Origin: Ceratothoa steindachneri
Taxonomy: Eukaryota; Arthropoda; Malacostraca; Isopoda; Cymothoidae
Assembly (NCBI GenBank): GCA_963969495.1
Contig: OZ018321.1
Coordinates: 104,952,066-105,016,065 of the forward strand
DNA length: 64,000 nt
Direction: 5' to 3'
In this document: positions 1 through 10,269 of the stretch, in pieces
How positions within the stretch are numbered: the first letter of the stretch is position 1
Layout of the letters: every line of letters starts with the position of its first letter
The notes under the pieces: generated by a model
What the model was told of the DNA's origin: nothing
Database searches by the model: none
What the model saw: the letters and a program-made list of their open reading frames with translations, nothing else
Position numbers and translations under genes: made by a program

Positions 1-1556
1 TGTAAAATTCTGCCTGCTATCCTCCCAACGCTTCTTCACCTGTTCAACACTTCACTTGCAACTGGTCTTGTTCCCTCTTCCTTCAAACGTGGCCACATAC
101 GTCCGATTCTTAAAAAGCCACAACTGAACCTCACTGACCCTTCCAATTATCGCCCGATTTCGCAACTTTCTTTCCTCTCTAAGGTTCTGGAGAGAGTGGT
201 TGCTTCACGCATCAACAGTCACATGGTGGCCTGTAACATTTAGGAAACCTATCAATCTGGTTTCAAGTCAGGTCACTGCACAGAAACCACCCTTCTCAAT
301 GTGTCCGATTGTTTACGAAGAGCCGCGGACAGGGGTTGTGCCTCCATCCTCGTTCTACTCGACCTCTTCTCTGCCTTCGATACTATTGACCATACCGTCC
401 TACTTGATCGTCTCCACTCTTTTCTCGGCATATAAGGCACCGTGCTTGACTGGTTCCGCTCTTACCTCTCGTCTCATACCCAATGTGTTGTGATTGACGA
501 CGTTTCATCCGACTCTACCCCCATTCGCTTTGGAGTGCCACAAGGCTCTGTCCTTGGTCCTCTACTATTTCGTATCTACCTTCTCCCCCTTAGTTTCCTT
601 CTCGGTAATCTCGGTCTATCTTCCCACCTCTATGCTGATGACACTCAAATTTTCGTTTCCTCATCCCCCACATCTCTTGCCTACTCTATCACTGACCTCT
701 TGGCTGCTTACTCTTCCATTTCTGACTGGCTCTCTACCAACTTCCTCAGGCTTAATCATTCCAAAACTGAGGTCCTCCTCGTCGGGACTCCTGCTCTTGT
801 CAAAAAATCTAATTCTCTCTTTCCCTCGCTTACTCTGGGCGATAATACTATCATTTTTTCTGACTGCGTTAGGAATCTAGGTGTTGTTTTTGATGAGCAT
901 CTCTCCTTTAAGCCTCATATCCACAATGTCAGCAAATCCTCTCTATGTTTCCTTCGTAATTTCTTTCGCATTCGCCCTCACTTTGATCGCCAAAGTCTTG
1001 AGACTGCTGTTCATGCCTCCATCACCTCAAACCTTGACTACTGTAACTCTCTGCTTGTGAATGTGCCATCCTCCTCTCTCCGCCCCCTTCAACTTGTACA
1101 AAACTATGCCACCCGGCTTCTCCTCCATCGCCCTCGCTTCTATCCCTCGAAACTCTTGCTGCATGAACTGCACTGGCTCCCTGTCAGATCCCTACTCACT
1201 TCAAGATACTTCTCTTCACGTTTAAGGCCCTGTCTTACCTCTCTTCTGTCCTCTCGCCACGCCATGTCCCTCGGGCCCTTCGGTCATCACATGCACCTCT
1301 TTGGAATATTCCTCGTTCATTCCTCTGCTCAATGAGGGACTGCTCCTTCTCAATCTGCGCCCCTAAGTTGTGGAATGCTCTTCCTGCTGAAATCAGGTCT
1401 TTTCCCTCTCTTACCACATTTAAGCGTCTCCTGAAAACGCATCTTTTCAGAATTGCCTTCGCCCCCTCTTGAATTTTCATTGAATTTCCATTCTCATCTC
1501 AGCACAACGTGCGCTCTGGGAAGGCCTCATTCCTTGAAGAGCGCCTTACAAAAGAC
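1..1556 (+). pseudogene. CR1/L2-type LINE reverse transcriptase, 3' part, broken
   Basis: The 3' half of a non-LTR retrotransposon open reading frame; its 5' part lies outside the window. In frame 1 the RT core runs from a fingers segment (SNYRPISQLSFLSKVLERVV, about 142-201) through LDLFSAFDTIDH and GVPQGSVLGPLLF (about 529-567) to the catalytic LYADDTQIF (about 631). The thumb and C-terminal motifs follow (TSNLDYCNSLL near 1030, HELHWLPV near 1165). In-frame stops TAG at 241 and TAA at 433 interrupt the core, and the distal part is frameshifted; typical LINE C-terminal residues reappear in other frames at 1330-1450. The gene order and the (ATT)n 3' tail fit the CR1/L2/Rex1 group. The element is dead but retains a recognisable YADD box. 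Confidence 0.85.

Positions 1557-1593
<37 letters not shown>
1557..1593. repeat. (TTA)n microsatellite, 3' tail of LINE
   Basis: An uninterrupted TTA/ATT run directly follows the last LINE-derived bases. Short-period microsatellite tails instead of poly(A) are usual for L2/CR1-group LINEs, so this marks the 3' end of the element. Confidence 0.85.
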
Positions 1594-3059
1594 CTACAAA
1601 TTGACGGCGGTCACTTTCCGGAATATTCAAGGATAAAAGAGCGGTTCCACGAATTCTTCTTGCTGCAGCCAAACTTTACCCACCGGACTAATATGATTAA
1701 ATGCATTTCTAGAGAGTTTTTTTTTACTAAAATTTAAAGAAAAAACACTAATAAAAACTATTCAAACAAATAAAATAAACAAACAAAACAAAAAATAACA
1801 GGAACATAAACAAACAAACGAACAAACTTACAAACCAAACCGCTAAAAAGAACATGCGTAACACGAGTAATTACCCAAAACATTTGAAAACAGGTAAAAG
1901 TAGCAGTTTATTTAGGGAGACATGGACAATAGGCTTCAGAAAAAAACGTCGAAAATGGAAAAGATAGTTTATACCAGTCTTTAGCAGCACAAAAGGAACA
2001 TGGAAAAATAACGCTTATGATTTCTCATTACCAGTGAATGATCCGCATCGCTGAGTGGCCGGTGGGCAAGATGAAAAACGCTAAGAAAATAGCAAAAATC
2101 GCTAACAAAATCAGCGCTACTAATCTTAACCTTTAAATTATTCGAATGACCTTTTTCAGATTTCTCTGATCAATTTCAACGATTTTTATGCTGGTATTAA
2201 GAGCAGATACGCGATGACGATAAAATAGCATTATCTGGAACTGCACAAAAAAAATTTACAATTCCTCACATTACTTGTGTCTCTTCTGCTTTTCCAAACA
2301 CTGAACTATGTTGCACTGCGAATTTATTTATCATTATTTGATCAAATTCCTCAGGAGAACGTTCCTTTTCTCATCTGAAAAGAATTAAAGATGTGAAACA
2401 ATCAACGATGGTCAACCAAAAACCTAATTGATGAATTTGCAGTTGCAAATGTGTGCAAAGTTGTGATCTAATTTATGTAAAAGGCATTTGATAATAAAGT
2501 GTAATCAATTAATGTCCAAATAATTTGTTAACAGTAATAAGAGCATTTTTTTTCATTTGAGTAATAATTTTACGAAAGGTCATAACTTAAAATTGTACAA
2601 ATCCCTCTGTCGATCTAGCGTTCGCAAGTGATTTTAACAGCAGTTGTATAAATGTTGAGTCACGATACTTTTATAACAAATTTTGACCAGTTTGATTTTC
2701 TTTTGTAAAGGAACTATGTTCAATGAGTAGTCATGCTCTGATTTTTTATTGTTTTTCCATTTTTATTTTATATGTATGAGTCTATATTTCTAAGTATCAT
2801 ATCACATATAATGTACATGGCAATGATCATCCAGCATACGATACAAGATGCCCAACATTCAAGGATTAGTGCAGTACGACTACACACGGCTTTATAGAAG
2901 TAGAATTGTAATATTGTATTTTTCATTGAATAAAGTATTTGTTTGTTTTTAAATACATACATATAAACGTTAAAATGTGAAAGCAAGTGATTTTAGGGAG
3001 GTGGTGAGTGAATATTTTTTATGTGTATTTTAGGCTACTTTTGAAAGTGTGCATTAGGG
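1594..3059. other. AT-rich intergenic DNA, nothing recognised
   Basis: About 1.5 kb of A+T-rich sequence, with an A-rich stretch at 1730-1850. No coding pattern, repeat family or RNA structure was recognised on either strand. Confidence 0.5.
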
Positions 3060-3262
3060 CCAGCAGGATCTTAATCCGACATTGGTGCCACCTATGCGCT
3101 TACAGGTCACAATAAATGCACAGGCGTACAAGGAATTGCTAAGACTGCATGATAATTCCCCTTGCTAGACGGACAATTGGATGAAGACTTTCCTGGAAGA
3201 TCGATCAACACCTTACTATTATGAACTGGCATGTACCCGTTGACACTACCTTGCATAGTAAA
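3060..3262 (+). pseudogene. Possible Tc1/mariner-type transposase fragment
   Basis: One plus-strand frame reads a short segment with PPMRLQVTINAQAYKELL. This resembles the segment just upstream of the second catalytic Asp in octopus/arthropod-type Tc1/mariner transposases (a PP...R...INA.AYKELL pattern). The expected QQD...PSHTA motif is only faintly visible downstream and stops interrupt the frame. No terminal inverted repeats were found. This is an inference from one motif. Confidence 0.3.
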
Positions 3263-4636
3263 AAGAAACCAACACTTCGGTACCGTTTTTATACCAAAAT
3301 TTAATGCTGATCGAATTTTATCATTTCAGCTCTTTTCATTCATGTGTGTTTAGTCATCTCCAAATAGGCTCTACGTTTGATCGTATTAGGTAGTCAAAGA
3401 TAAGCTCTATTTAAATTAGTTTAACTGAAACAATTATATATTTAGCCAGTAACTTTGCTCTCTTCATTATTATTAGTTATCCATTCAATTTGTTTTCTAT
3501 TTATTACGAATTTGAAAGAAAATATATAATTTAGGACCTACTAATTTATTATTTAGGAAATTAGAGTCAAAAGAAAATAGGAACATAAAGAGAATTACAA
3601 ATATGAAAAAAATAGAAAAAGAGACGCAAAAAATGATGATTTTTAAGGTAATTTCAAAATGGGGGCTTCGCCCCTTATACCCCTTTTAACCTTACTTTAT
3701 TTTTTAAATAAACTTGTAGTATTCCTTATTTGAAGGCGAATTCAAAGGCGAATGCCAGATGTTATTAAGCCTCTAGTTTTTTATACCGTGTTTCATAACT
3801 TCAGCCAAATAAGCCTCTTCCCTGAATGCTATTTAAATCAATCATATTTTCTTTATTTTGATTAATATAAAATTGCCATATCATATTTTAATTCAGAAAA
3901 AAATCACTTCAAAATTATATAAAATATAATATGATGCGATTTCAATTAACAATGTGGCTACTGGCTCCCAAGACGGTGGCCTATCTATTTTGGTCAGAAC
4001 TTAGAAAAAGTAACAAAGAATCGATAAAATGAATTTCATCAGAAATGCACCCAAAACGGGTATTCCTATGTAATTTGATGGGCTGAATAACATTTCTTCT
4101 ATAACTTTTATTGAATAGAATGCTCTAAAACCCTGGGAATGACGGCGCTATCGTGGTCTCAATTTACCATATTAAACCAGGGTAGTTATTTTTACTTGAG
4201 TACACTGGTGTTACTACTAGGGATTTTGCAGCCCGGTGCAGTATTTGAATTTTTGAACCATTCAAAAAAGAAAAATGAAAAAAACAAGATACGAAATAAG
4301 CTACATCACAAATTCAATTTCAATATAAAATAGAAATTATAAAAGTAGCTAAGCTGCGCAACCTCATTCACATTACTCAATATCTATCTCAAGTCATTTT
4401 TTATAAACTTTAGTTGCGAGAACTACGTTCACAACTTGCTACACTAATGGCTACGGTCATAAATATTATTTATAAAACAGTGATGTTCGGTACAGATGTC
4501 CTAAAATTAAACTAATTAATACACTGCAGTAGTTTGAGTGTATCTTCCTTCAGCTGGTATCGTTTAGTCCATCTGCTACAACTTTAAGGAAATGTTTGAA
4601 TCTCGCCCTTTCAAAGAAGGATTCTTCTTTTTCAAT
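3263..4636. other. AT-rich intergenic DNA
   Basis: No gene recognised. A small GC hairpin (GGGGCTTCGCCCC, about 3662-3674) stands out from the AT-rich background and may be the end of a small non-autonomous element, but nothing else supports that. Confidence 0.4.
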
Positions 4637-5653
4637 TTATCGTGATACTGATCTTGGTCCTGAATTTAGTATTTTTGATCTATGAAATATGACAGAATGA
4701 GGAAAGCTACCGTTCTCCAAGTTCATGGTGTTGGTGAAATCTGTTAGAAACTTCGTTGATTTGTTTGTCCTAGGAAGCATACGTTTCAACTCAACTTCGT
4801 ACAATAATCCGTAATCTTCCGACCCTTCACCAGCCATTCTTTACTTCTTTTGAATTTGACTTGTCATCTTTATCCTGAACTTATTGCAAACATCTTTGGC
4901 ATAAATTAATTCATCCATCACTAGCTGGTGCCTTTTCTCATAAAGAAGCTTCTTAAATGACTATAGTTTAATATCACGTTGATGTTTATTTAAACCTTTA
5001 GTCTGAAGATATCTTTGTGTCCCGTTAATTTCAGAAAGAACAGCTCCTCAATGACCCAGAAAGCACAAAAATGAAAATGATTGCAAGGGATTAAGCATCC
5101 TTTTACCAGCTACCCTAGTAATAGAATTTTATTGTTCACCAGTTAACACCTCAAGAGCAGTTGCAACTTTCGAAAAAGGTTTATTTAACTCAGGGACTGC
5201 ATTTTCCCTGGCACGCCTCCTGCTTTCTTCAGCTGAATTTACACCAAGTACCAAACCTATTCTCAGAAGTAGACTTTAACCAATTGCCCGCACTAACAGT
5301 CTACAACAAATCAGTGAATCGATTTTTTGGAGGGGGAATGCACTATCAAATATCGGAGGTATTTTTTTTTCTTCATTAGGAAAATAAAAAAAAACAACAA
5401 AATATTTTCGCGTTAGTTCTCTAATTTGCTATATAGTTGACGAACGTTGCTTCCTCACCATTACTTCAGTGAAATCTGAAGATATATGTAAAACGAGAGA
5501 AGCACTTTCAAGCACCAAAATGATGCTTGTTTCATCTATATTGATCGGCCAGTGGCTTAAATATCTCAAGTTCAGATCAGCCTTTCCTATTGACTGTAAA
5601 TTCGACATTTTCATTGGCTGACTTGAAGAATCACTTTCTTTTATCAGAATCAC
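4637..5653 (-). pseudogene. hAT/ZMYM1-like transposase remnant
   Basis: Minus-strand pieces in the order expected for a hAT-type protein. At 5653-5429 a segment with LSHWPINIDE resembles the start of a TTF-type zinc-finger region. At about 5050-4640 a run containing VLSEINGTQRYLQTKGLN, then EKRHQLVMDE, then RMAGEGSEDYGLLYEVELKR resembles the mid-region of ZMYM1/hAT-derived proteins (an L..IN....YLQ.K.L pattern, then MPGE...D.GL..E.E..R). The RNase H-like catalytic core between the two parts is missing or unrecognisable, and several stops and frameshifts are present. No TIRs or 8-bp duplication were identified. The family call is from remembered family patterns. Confidence 0.45.
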
Positions 5654-6884
5654 TGTCCTCGCTGGTTATTCTGATTATTCTTCAACTTATGGCCCTAGGT
5701 CTACATGACGATTTTATCCTTTCTATAAATAATCTCAACTTCCTCATCCATAACTCAAGATATTGAAGAATCAACTTCCTCACTTGAAACTGCTTTAGTA
5801 CTTGAGAGATAATACGGGCACTTCCAATCTGATTCTTTTTTTTTAACTACGATTGATATTGAAGGTGTTTCAATAAACTTGAGTGTTGAAACTGTCACTT
5901 ATACGCTGATGTACTTTTCGAAATAGAAATTTTAATAATTCTCCCTTATTCCTTTGAAATTTTTCTTCTTTTTCTTTCTTTCGCTTCATTTGGAGGAGAA
6001 ATCTCCAAGTATAAAAAGTGAGATCAGTTTTCTCATCACTAATTCAAGTAAATTTAAGGCATAAATGAGAGCATTAGTGATGTTTTAGCGCACAGAAACA
6101 TGCGAAAGGTTTTTCTATAATTAAGAGGATAATACAACTTTGTCGCAAATATTTACGACAATTAGTGGAAACCTAATTAAATTAAATTGGTATATTTTTT
6201 TATTTTAAAAAGTATAAAGGCCCCCAAAAGTGCCACCCGGTTCGGACCCTCACTCATCCGCACGCAAGCACACATACTCTAGTTATGCGGCTTATAGATT
6301 ATGTAGTTCGCTACTTCAAGCACTAAATTTTAGTGCTTTAATACTTTAATGTTATCATTGAAGTAATGTGTAACTTAGCGTTCGGTCTGGAGTAGATCAC
6401 TTCACAAAAAAATAGATTGCCACAATGAAATGAATGAATAACAAAGATAAAAAGAATTTTACTGTTAAAATTTAACAAGTTTTAGACTGACTATTAATAC
6501 TACATGAATCTGAAGGTTGGAACCACATCATAGTTAGCATTTCAATAATAATGAAAAGATATTCAAAGGAGGAACCACTACTTAGAACAAGAAAAGTAAT
6601 GATTGATAAATTACGATGACAATTGAAAAGCATCAAAAATTAGGACACATTCTACGAATTAAAATTTCAGTTTTGAAAAACGCAGATGGGAAGTAATTTC
6701 AATAATAAAAATTCATACAACGGAACAATTATATCTACGTACCAAACCAAGTCCACTAAGATAACGCTAAAAGAATATTACATTTTCATAATATGATTTC
6801 TTTATTCGACAAAAAACACTAAACTATTTTTAAAAGGTATTTAACGCACCTTAATTAGATGGAGTCTTTTTCAAAATGTCCGGG
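5654..6884. other. AT-rich intergenic DNA
   Basis: No gene or repeat recognised. Part of this may be the 5' flank of the hAT-like remnant, but no coding similarity is visible. Confidence 0.4.
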
Positions 6885-7362
6885 ACAAGCCTAGCTTTGC
6901 TACTTCTCGCCTTGATTACTGTAACTCTCTTCTCCCTGGAACCCCCAACAATACAATTCGTCGAGGATGGTTCTCTCGTGCCAAACCCCAGCTACGTGAA
7001 CTTTACTAGCTGCCAATTAAATTTCGAATTACTTTTAAAATCCTCCTTCGCAAATTTAACATCCTAAACACAACAATTCCCCTTTATCTGACATCCACAG
7101 TGACTCTGTGCAGACAACATAGTCATTCGTTCGCAAAGTGCCCTCCTGCTTTCGGTTCCTGGCACTTCTCTATCCCCCATGAGTGATCTTACCATCTAGG
7201 TCGTTGCCTCTAGGCTCCTTTTCCTCGCCTGGCGCTTTCAAGTGACTAAAATAACATCATCTGCTGTTAAGCTTATATCCACGTCAATGGACGGGCGCCC
7301 AGCGAAGGATTAAAATCTTGAAAGGTTGCATATAAAACCTCTATGATTATTACTATTATTAT
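6885..7362 (+). pseudogene. Second CR1/L2-type LINE, 3'-terminal fragment
   Basis: A frame from about 6885 reads SRLDYCNSLLPGTP, the same thumb motif seen in the LINE at the start of the window (NLDYCNSLLVNVP). It is followed by LPIKFRITFKILL and SFAKCPPAFGSW, which correspond to the C-terminal HWLP..RI.FKILL and R...G..AFS...P.LWN patterns of L2/Rex1-type LINEs. The fragment ends in an imperfect (ATT)n tail at 7341-7362. It is 5'-truncated, as is typical for LINE insertions. A 63-codon reading frame beginning at 6876 with a hydrophobic N-terminus is an overlapping shadow of this fragment. Confidence 0.65.
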
Positions 7363-7471
7363 CCTTTCCTCAGGTGTGCCAAAATGCTTAGGTCGTGCAA
7401 TATGTTACATCAGTATATGCATTTATTGCTCTACTCACGCTCTACTTTGTGAGTTTCTCATATCCATATAC

Positions 7472-7472
<1 letters not shown>

Positions 7473-7547
<75 letters not shown>
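7473..7547. repeat. (TA)n microsatellite, left border of PLE 1
   Basis: About 75 bp of perfect TA repeat immediately left of the Penelope-like element. Its antisense and sense frames give meaningless Tyr-Ile repeats. Confidence 0.9.
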
Positions 7548-7549
<2 letters not shown>

Positions 7550-7596
7550 ATAGTGAACCACTGTATAAGAGCCAAGAGTCAAAATTTAATTTACGA
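7548..7596 (-). repeat. Left terminal inverted repeat of PLE 1
   Basis: Reverse complement of the 3' end of the same element with a few mismatches and one short indel. Shared blocks include CCACTGTATA, GAGCCAA and TTTAATTTACGA. The match starts at the (TA)n and stops at 7596, which corresponds exactly to the predicted hammerhead cleavage point at 8488/8489. Confidence 0.75.
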
Positions 7597-7599
7597 AAA

Positions 7600-8266
7600 C
7601 CAACCCATTCTAACTCCTATATCCATTTCTTTTTACTATCATGATATTAACATTAAGCGAGCCGTTGAATCACATATGTTTTTGAGAGCACTTAGGATAT
7701 GTGATCTTTGCTTTCTAGATGGCGAGATTAAATATATAACCTGAAGTTTCATTGAATTAAATTACCCCCTCCACTTGATTAATGAAAGTTTATCTAAAGC
7801 AAAATCTACTCATTACCGTCCCAAGGATAAAAACAAATTTAGTAATACGAAGTGTCTATCTCTCCCCTTTTCTCCCCTCCTTAAAGGAGTGAACAAAGTT
7901 ATTTCCCCAGGCCTAACCACATTTAAATACCCTTTTTCTATCCTTAAATCTTCCACTTCGACCAAGCCCGTGTATCATCCAAATGAAGCAGGTGTATATT
8001 TAATCCCGTGTAGTTCTACAAACTGTCCCTCAATTTACATAGGAGAGACAGGAAGAACCTTAACAAAACGAATTTATGAACATAAAGGTGATGTTAGACG
8101 AGGAAGTATCACATCCAGTATTTTTAATCATATTAGCAATATCAACCACCAAATTGACTATTCAAAGGCAAAAATCATATATAATTATAAAGAATTCCGT
8201 AAAAGAAAAATAGTAGAGTCTATATTAATAGGAGAAATTCCCAATATTAATTTGTCAGATGGGTAA
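7600..8266 (+). pseudogene. PLE RT thumb plus GIY-YIG endonuclease
   Basis: One frame holds the end of the PLE RT (FLRALRICDLCFLDGEI, about 7679-7729), a TGA stop at 7742-7744, then the same frame continues as 163 codons (7775-8266). That part has the PLE linker followed by a GIY-YIG domain. GVYLIPCSS (about 7989) is the GIY element, SIYIGETGRTLTKRIYEHK (about 8031-8087) supplies the YIG and the catalytic Arg region, and KRKIVESILI (about 8203) supplies the catalytic Glu. The endonuclease nicks target DNA to prime reverse transcription. With one stop in an otherwise open frame this is among the best preserved coding regions in the window. Confidence 0.85.
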
Positions 8267-8445
8267 TTGAAATGCAGCCCCCTTTCCTGTAACCTCATCG
8301 TAAACAGTTTAGTCAACGATCTTAGACTCGCACCCCCTGATTACTGACCCTTTTCCCCAGTTTGGGTTTCTTTGTGTTTTTCGTTTTTGTTTTTTTCTGA
8401 TCTGCACGCTATTTATAGACTTTTGTAACAATTGCATTCTCAGTA

Positions 8446-8493
8446 TACGACTGAAGAGGGTATGATAAACTACATACTGAAACTAGTCTCGTA
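8446..8493 (+). ncRNA. Hammerhead ribozyme-like motif (type I, minimal stem III)
   Basis: All parts of a hammerhead are present in order. Helix I strand TACGA (8446-8450) pairs with TCGTA (8489-8493). The core CTGAAGA is at 8451-8457. Helix II is formed by GTATG (8460-8464) and CATAC (8473-8477), plus a G-U pair. The second core GAAA is at 8479-8482. A minimal palindromic stem III (ACTAGT) runs into the cleavage triplet GTC ending at 8488. One extra G (8458) is bulged at the base of helix II. The minimal, self-complementary stem III is the form described for PLE and retrozyme hammerheads, which often act as dimers. Activity is inferred. Confidence 0.7.
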
Positions 8494-8531
8494 AATTAAA
8501 CCTTTGGCTCCTATACAGTGGATTCACTTTC

Positions 8532-8536
<5 letters not shown>
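8489..8536 (+). repeat. Right terminal inverted repeat of PLE 1
   Basis: The 3'-terminal segment of PLE 1, from just after the predicted ribozyme cleavage site to the (TA)n tract. Its reverse complement forms the left end of the element. Confidence 0.75.

Positions 8537-8577
<41 letters not shown>
8536..8577. repeat. (TA)n microsatellite between PLE 1 and PLE 2
   Basis: About 42 bp of TA repeat. It ends one PLE and begins the next, both in plus orientation. Confidence 0.9.
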
Positions 8578-8578
<1 letters not shown>

Positions 8579-8579
<1 letters not shown>

Positions 8580-9244
8580 ATAAAATGAACTTGGCTGCTA
8601 ACCCTGGCGTTAGGTCTACTCCGAAGAAGAGTAATATCGACCTTTACTACCAGGCTAATATGAACATCGGCTACCGTGAACATGAAAAGGCTCTCAAAGC
8701 CATTCTCCATCATACGTGACCCCAACCGACCCTAATACAGATATTAATCTAATTATATACTACAAGACCAAGAAAAAAACGAGTTGCATCATTAAGAACA
8801 ACTGTCTCCCTCCAACAGGCGAACTTTAGGAGACTAATGTCGTGTACGAATATTCGTGCAAAGTCGGTGACTGCGAACACCGCAATTGTAAGTACATCGG
8901 CGTAATCTCCACAACCCTGTCAAGGCGACTGACAGCTCACCTTCAAGATAGCACGATTAAAAAAGCACGCCCACTCTCATGGCACTACCCTTACGGGTGA
9001 TAAACTGAATAAGGACACCTTCATCATCCTGAGACTCCAAAATCGCAGAAGATTGCAGATGGCCGAAGTCGTCATCATTCAAATGAAGAAACCTCCAATT
9101 AACGTGCAACTTCAGCCGGAAACCATACTCCTGACATCTCGGTGTCTCCGAGTTGACCGCCGTCAAAAAAGCACGTTTTCAAACTTCATTGACCTTTGCC
9201 TCCTTTGCCAGAGAACTCGATTGGAGTGACAAATAATCAGACGA
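8579..9244 (+). pseudogene. Penelope-like element 2: linker and GIY-YIG fragment
   Basis: A second, distinct PLE begins right after the (TA)n. Successive frames read NIDLYYQANMNIGYREHEKA (about 8634), then NLIIYYKTKKKTSC and IIKNNCLPP, the conserved linker ahead of the nuclease. NVVYEYSCKVGDCEH (about 8837) and KYIGVISTTLSRRLTAHLQD (about 8891-8950) follow as the GIY and YIG motifs. FIILRLQNRRRLQMAEVVII (about 9023) carries the region with the catalytic Glu, and the C-terminus is FASFARELDWSD near 9200-9230. At least two frameshifts break it. Its C-rich GIY-YIG insert differs from that of PLE 1, so it is another family. Confidence 0.75.
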
Positions 9245-9439
9245 TTCAACGATCTTAAAAGATAGAAAGTTTGGAGATAGAGTGTAGAGAATAGATAGAA
9301 AATGTGTTATTATAGTGAGAGAATAAGTGTGCCAGGTTGTCTGGCTACCTCAGTATTTGTTCATATTATTATTTTTTTTGTTATTGTCATTTGATTGTTT
9401 AGCATTCAAGCCTTTTCATTAATACATGGTTCTCTTCGG

Positions 9440-9990
9440 GATGCTAATAGAATTGACTTAGCACTTTGAAACTGGCTGTCCTTCGATCTTTACTTTTGTT
9501 TTTAATAATTACTTCTTAACATCTCTTTGTCCACTTCGGATCTTTGTTTTTGTTTTGTATTCTTATTTTATTTATATTAAGTTTGTTACTTGGGATCTTT
9601 TATTTTTGTTCTGGTTGATATTTATTATATATAACTTTATTTGCTTTTAATAATTATTTCTGAACATTAGCTTGTCCACTTTGGATCTTTTTATTTTAAT
9701 TATATTAAGTTTGTCCACTTTGGATCTTTTATTTTTGTTCTGGTTGATATTTATTATATGTAACCTTATTTGTTTTTTAATAATTTCTTCTTAACATTAG
9801 TTTGTCCACTTGAGATCTTTTTATTTATTTTATTTTATTCATATTAAGTTTGCCAACTTGGGATCTTTTATTTTTGTTCTGTTTGTTCAAATTTAGAAAA
9901 GTTTTTAATCTTTTTGGTCTTCTATTTATTTAGATTCGTTATTACGTAGAGAGTGTCCACTTCGGATCTTTTAACTGTTTGCCTGTTCTA
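9440..9990. repeat. Degenerate tandem repeat, unit about 125-140 bp
   Basis: A phrase of the form TTAAGTTTG..ACTT.GGATC followed by TTTTATTTTTGTTCTG recurs at about 9577, 9703 and 9843. Intervening text (GTTGATATTTATTATAT, then a TAATAATT and CTTAACATTAG-like segment) also recurs. Partial copies of the CCACTT.GGATCTTT core occur near 9530, 9680, 9810 and 9957. It lies just beyond the 3' end of the minus-strand LINE J copy and could be its 3' UTR or an independent minisatellite. Confidence 0.7.
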
Positions 9991-10269
9991 TATGTCGTTT
10001 ATGCTTCTGATACAATTGTCAATAAATTGGGTGAGTTTCTTGTTGGGATAGTAGTTGACTACTTTTAAATGCTCGTCTAAATCTTAAGTTTGGTAATTCC
10101 TCGTCTGTAGTGGTATAGGGTGCAGCACGTCCTCTGGCATGGTTTGGTAAACCTTCTGCCAAATACTTCGTACCCGTCTACTTAGGGTAACATTTAAGGG
10201 TTCAATGTCCGTTAGGTTGTGGAAAACATTTGAGGGAATGAGGTCCCACATCGTAACATTGTTTATGAA

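Larger units (their letters stand above)
7548..8536 (+). mobile_element. Penelope-like element 1 (5'-truncated, EN+)
   Basis: A unit of about 990 bp bounded by (TA)n on both sides. It contains the RT thumb, a linker and GIY-YIG endonuclease of a PLE, a hammerhead-like motif at 8446-8493, and terminal inverted repeats (7548-7596 against 8489-8536). PLEs reverse-transcribe by target-primed synthesis, normally carry GIY-YIG endonucleases and often hammerhead ribozymes in their pseudo-LTRs. The RT palm and fingers are absent, so this is a 5'-truncated insertion. Confidence 0.8.

Noticed and set aside
6876..7067. Short ORF with a hydrophobic, signal-peptide-like start
   Set aside because: It overlaps, in another frame, the recognisable LINE thumb sequence (SRLDYCNSLL). 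No start context or family supports it.
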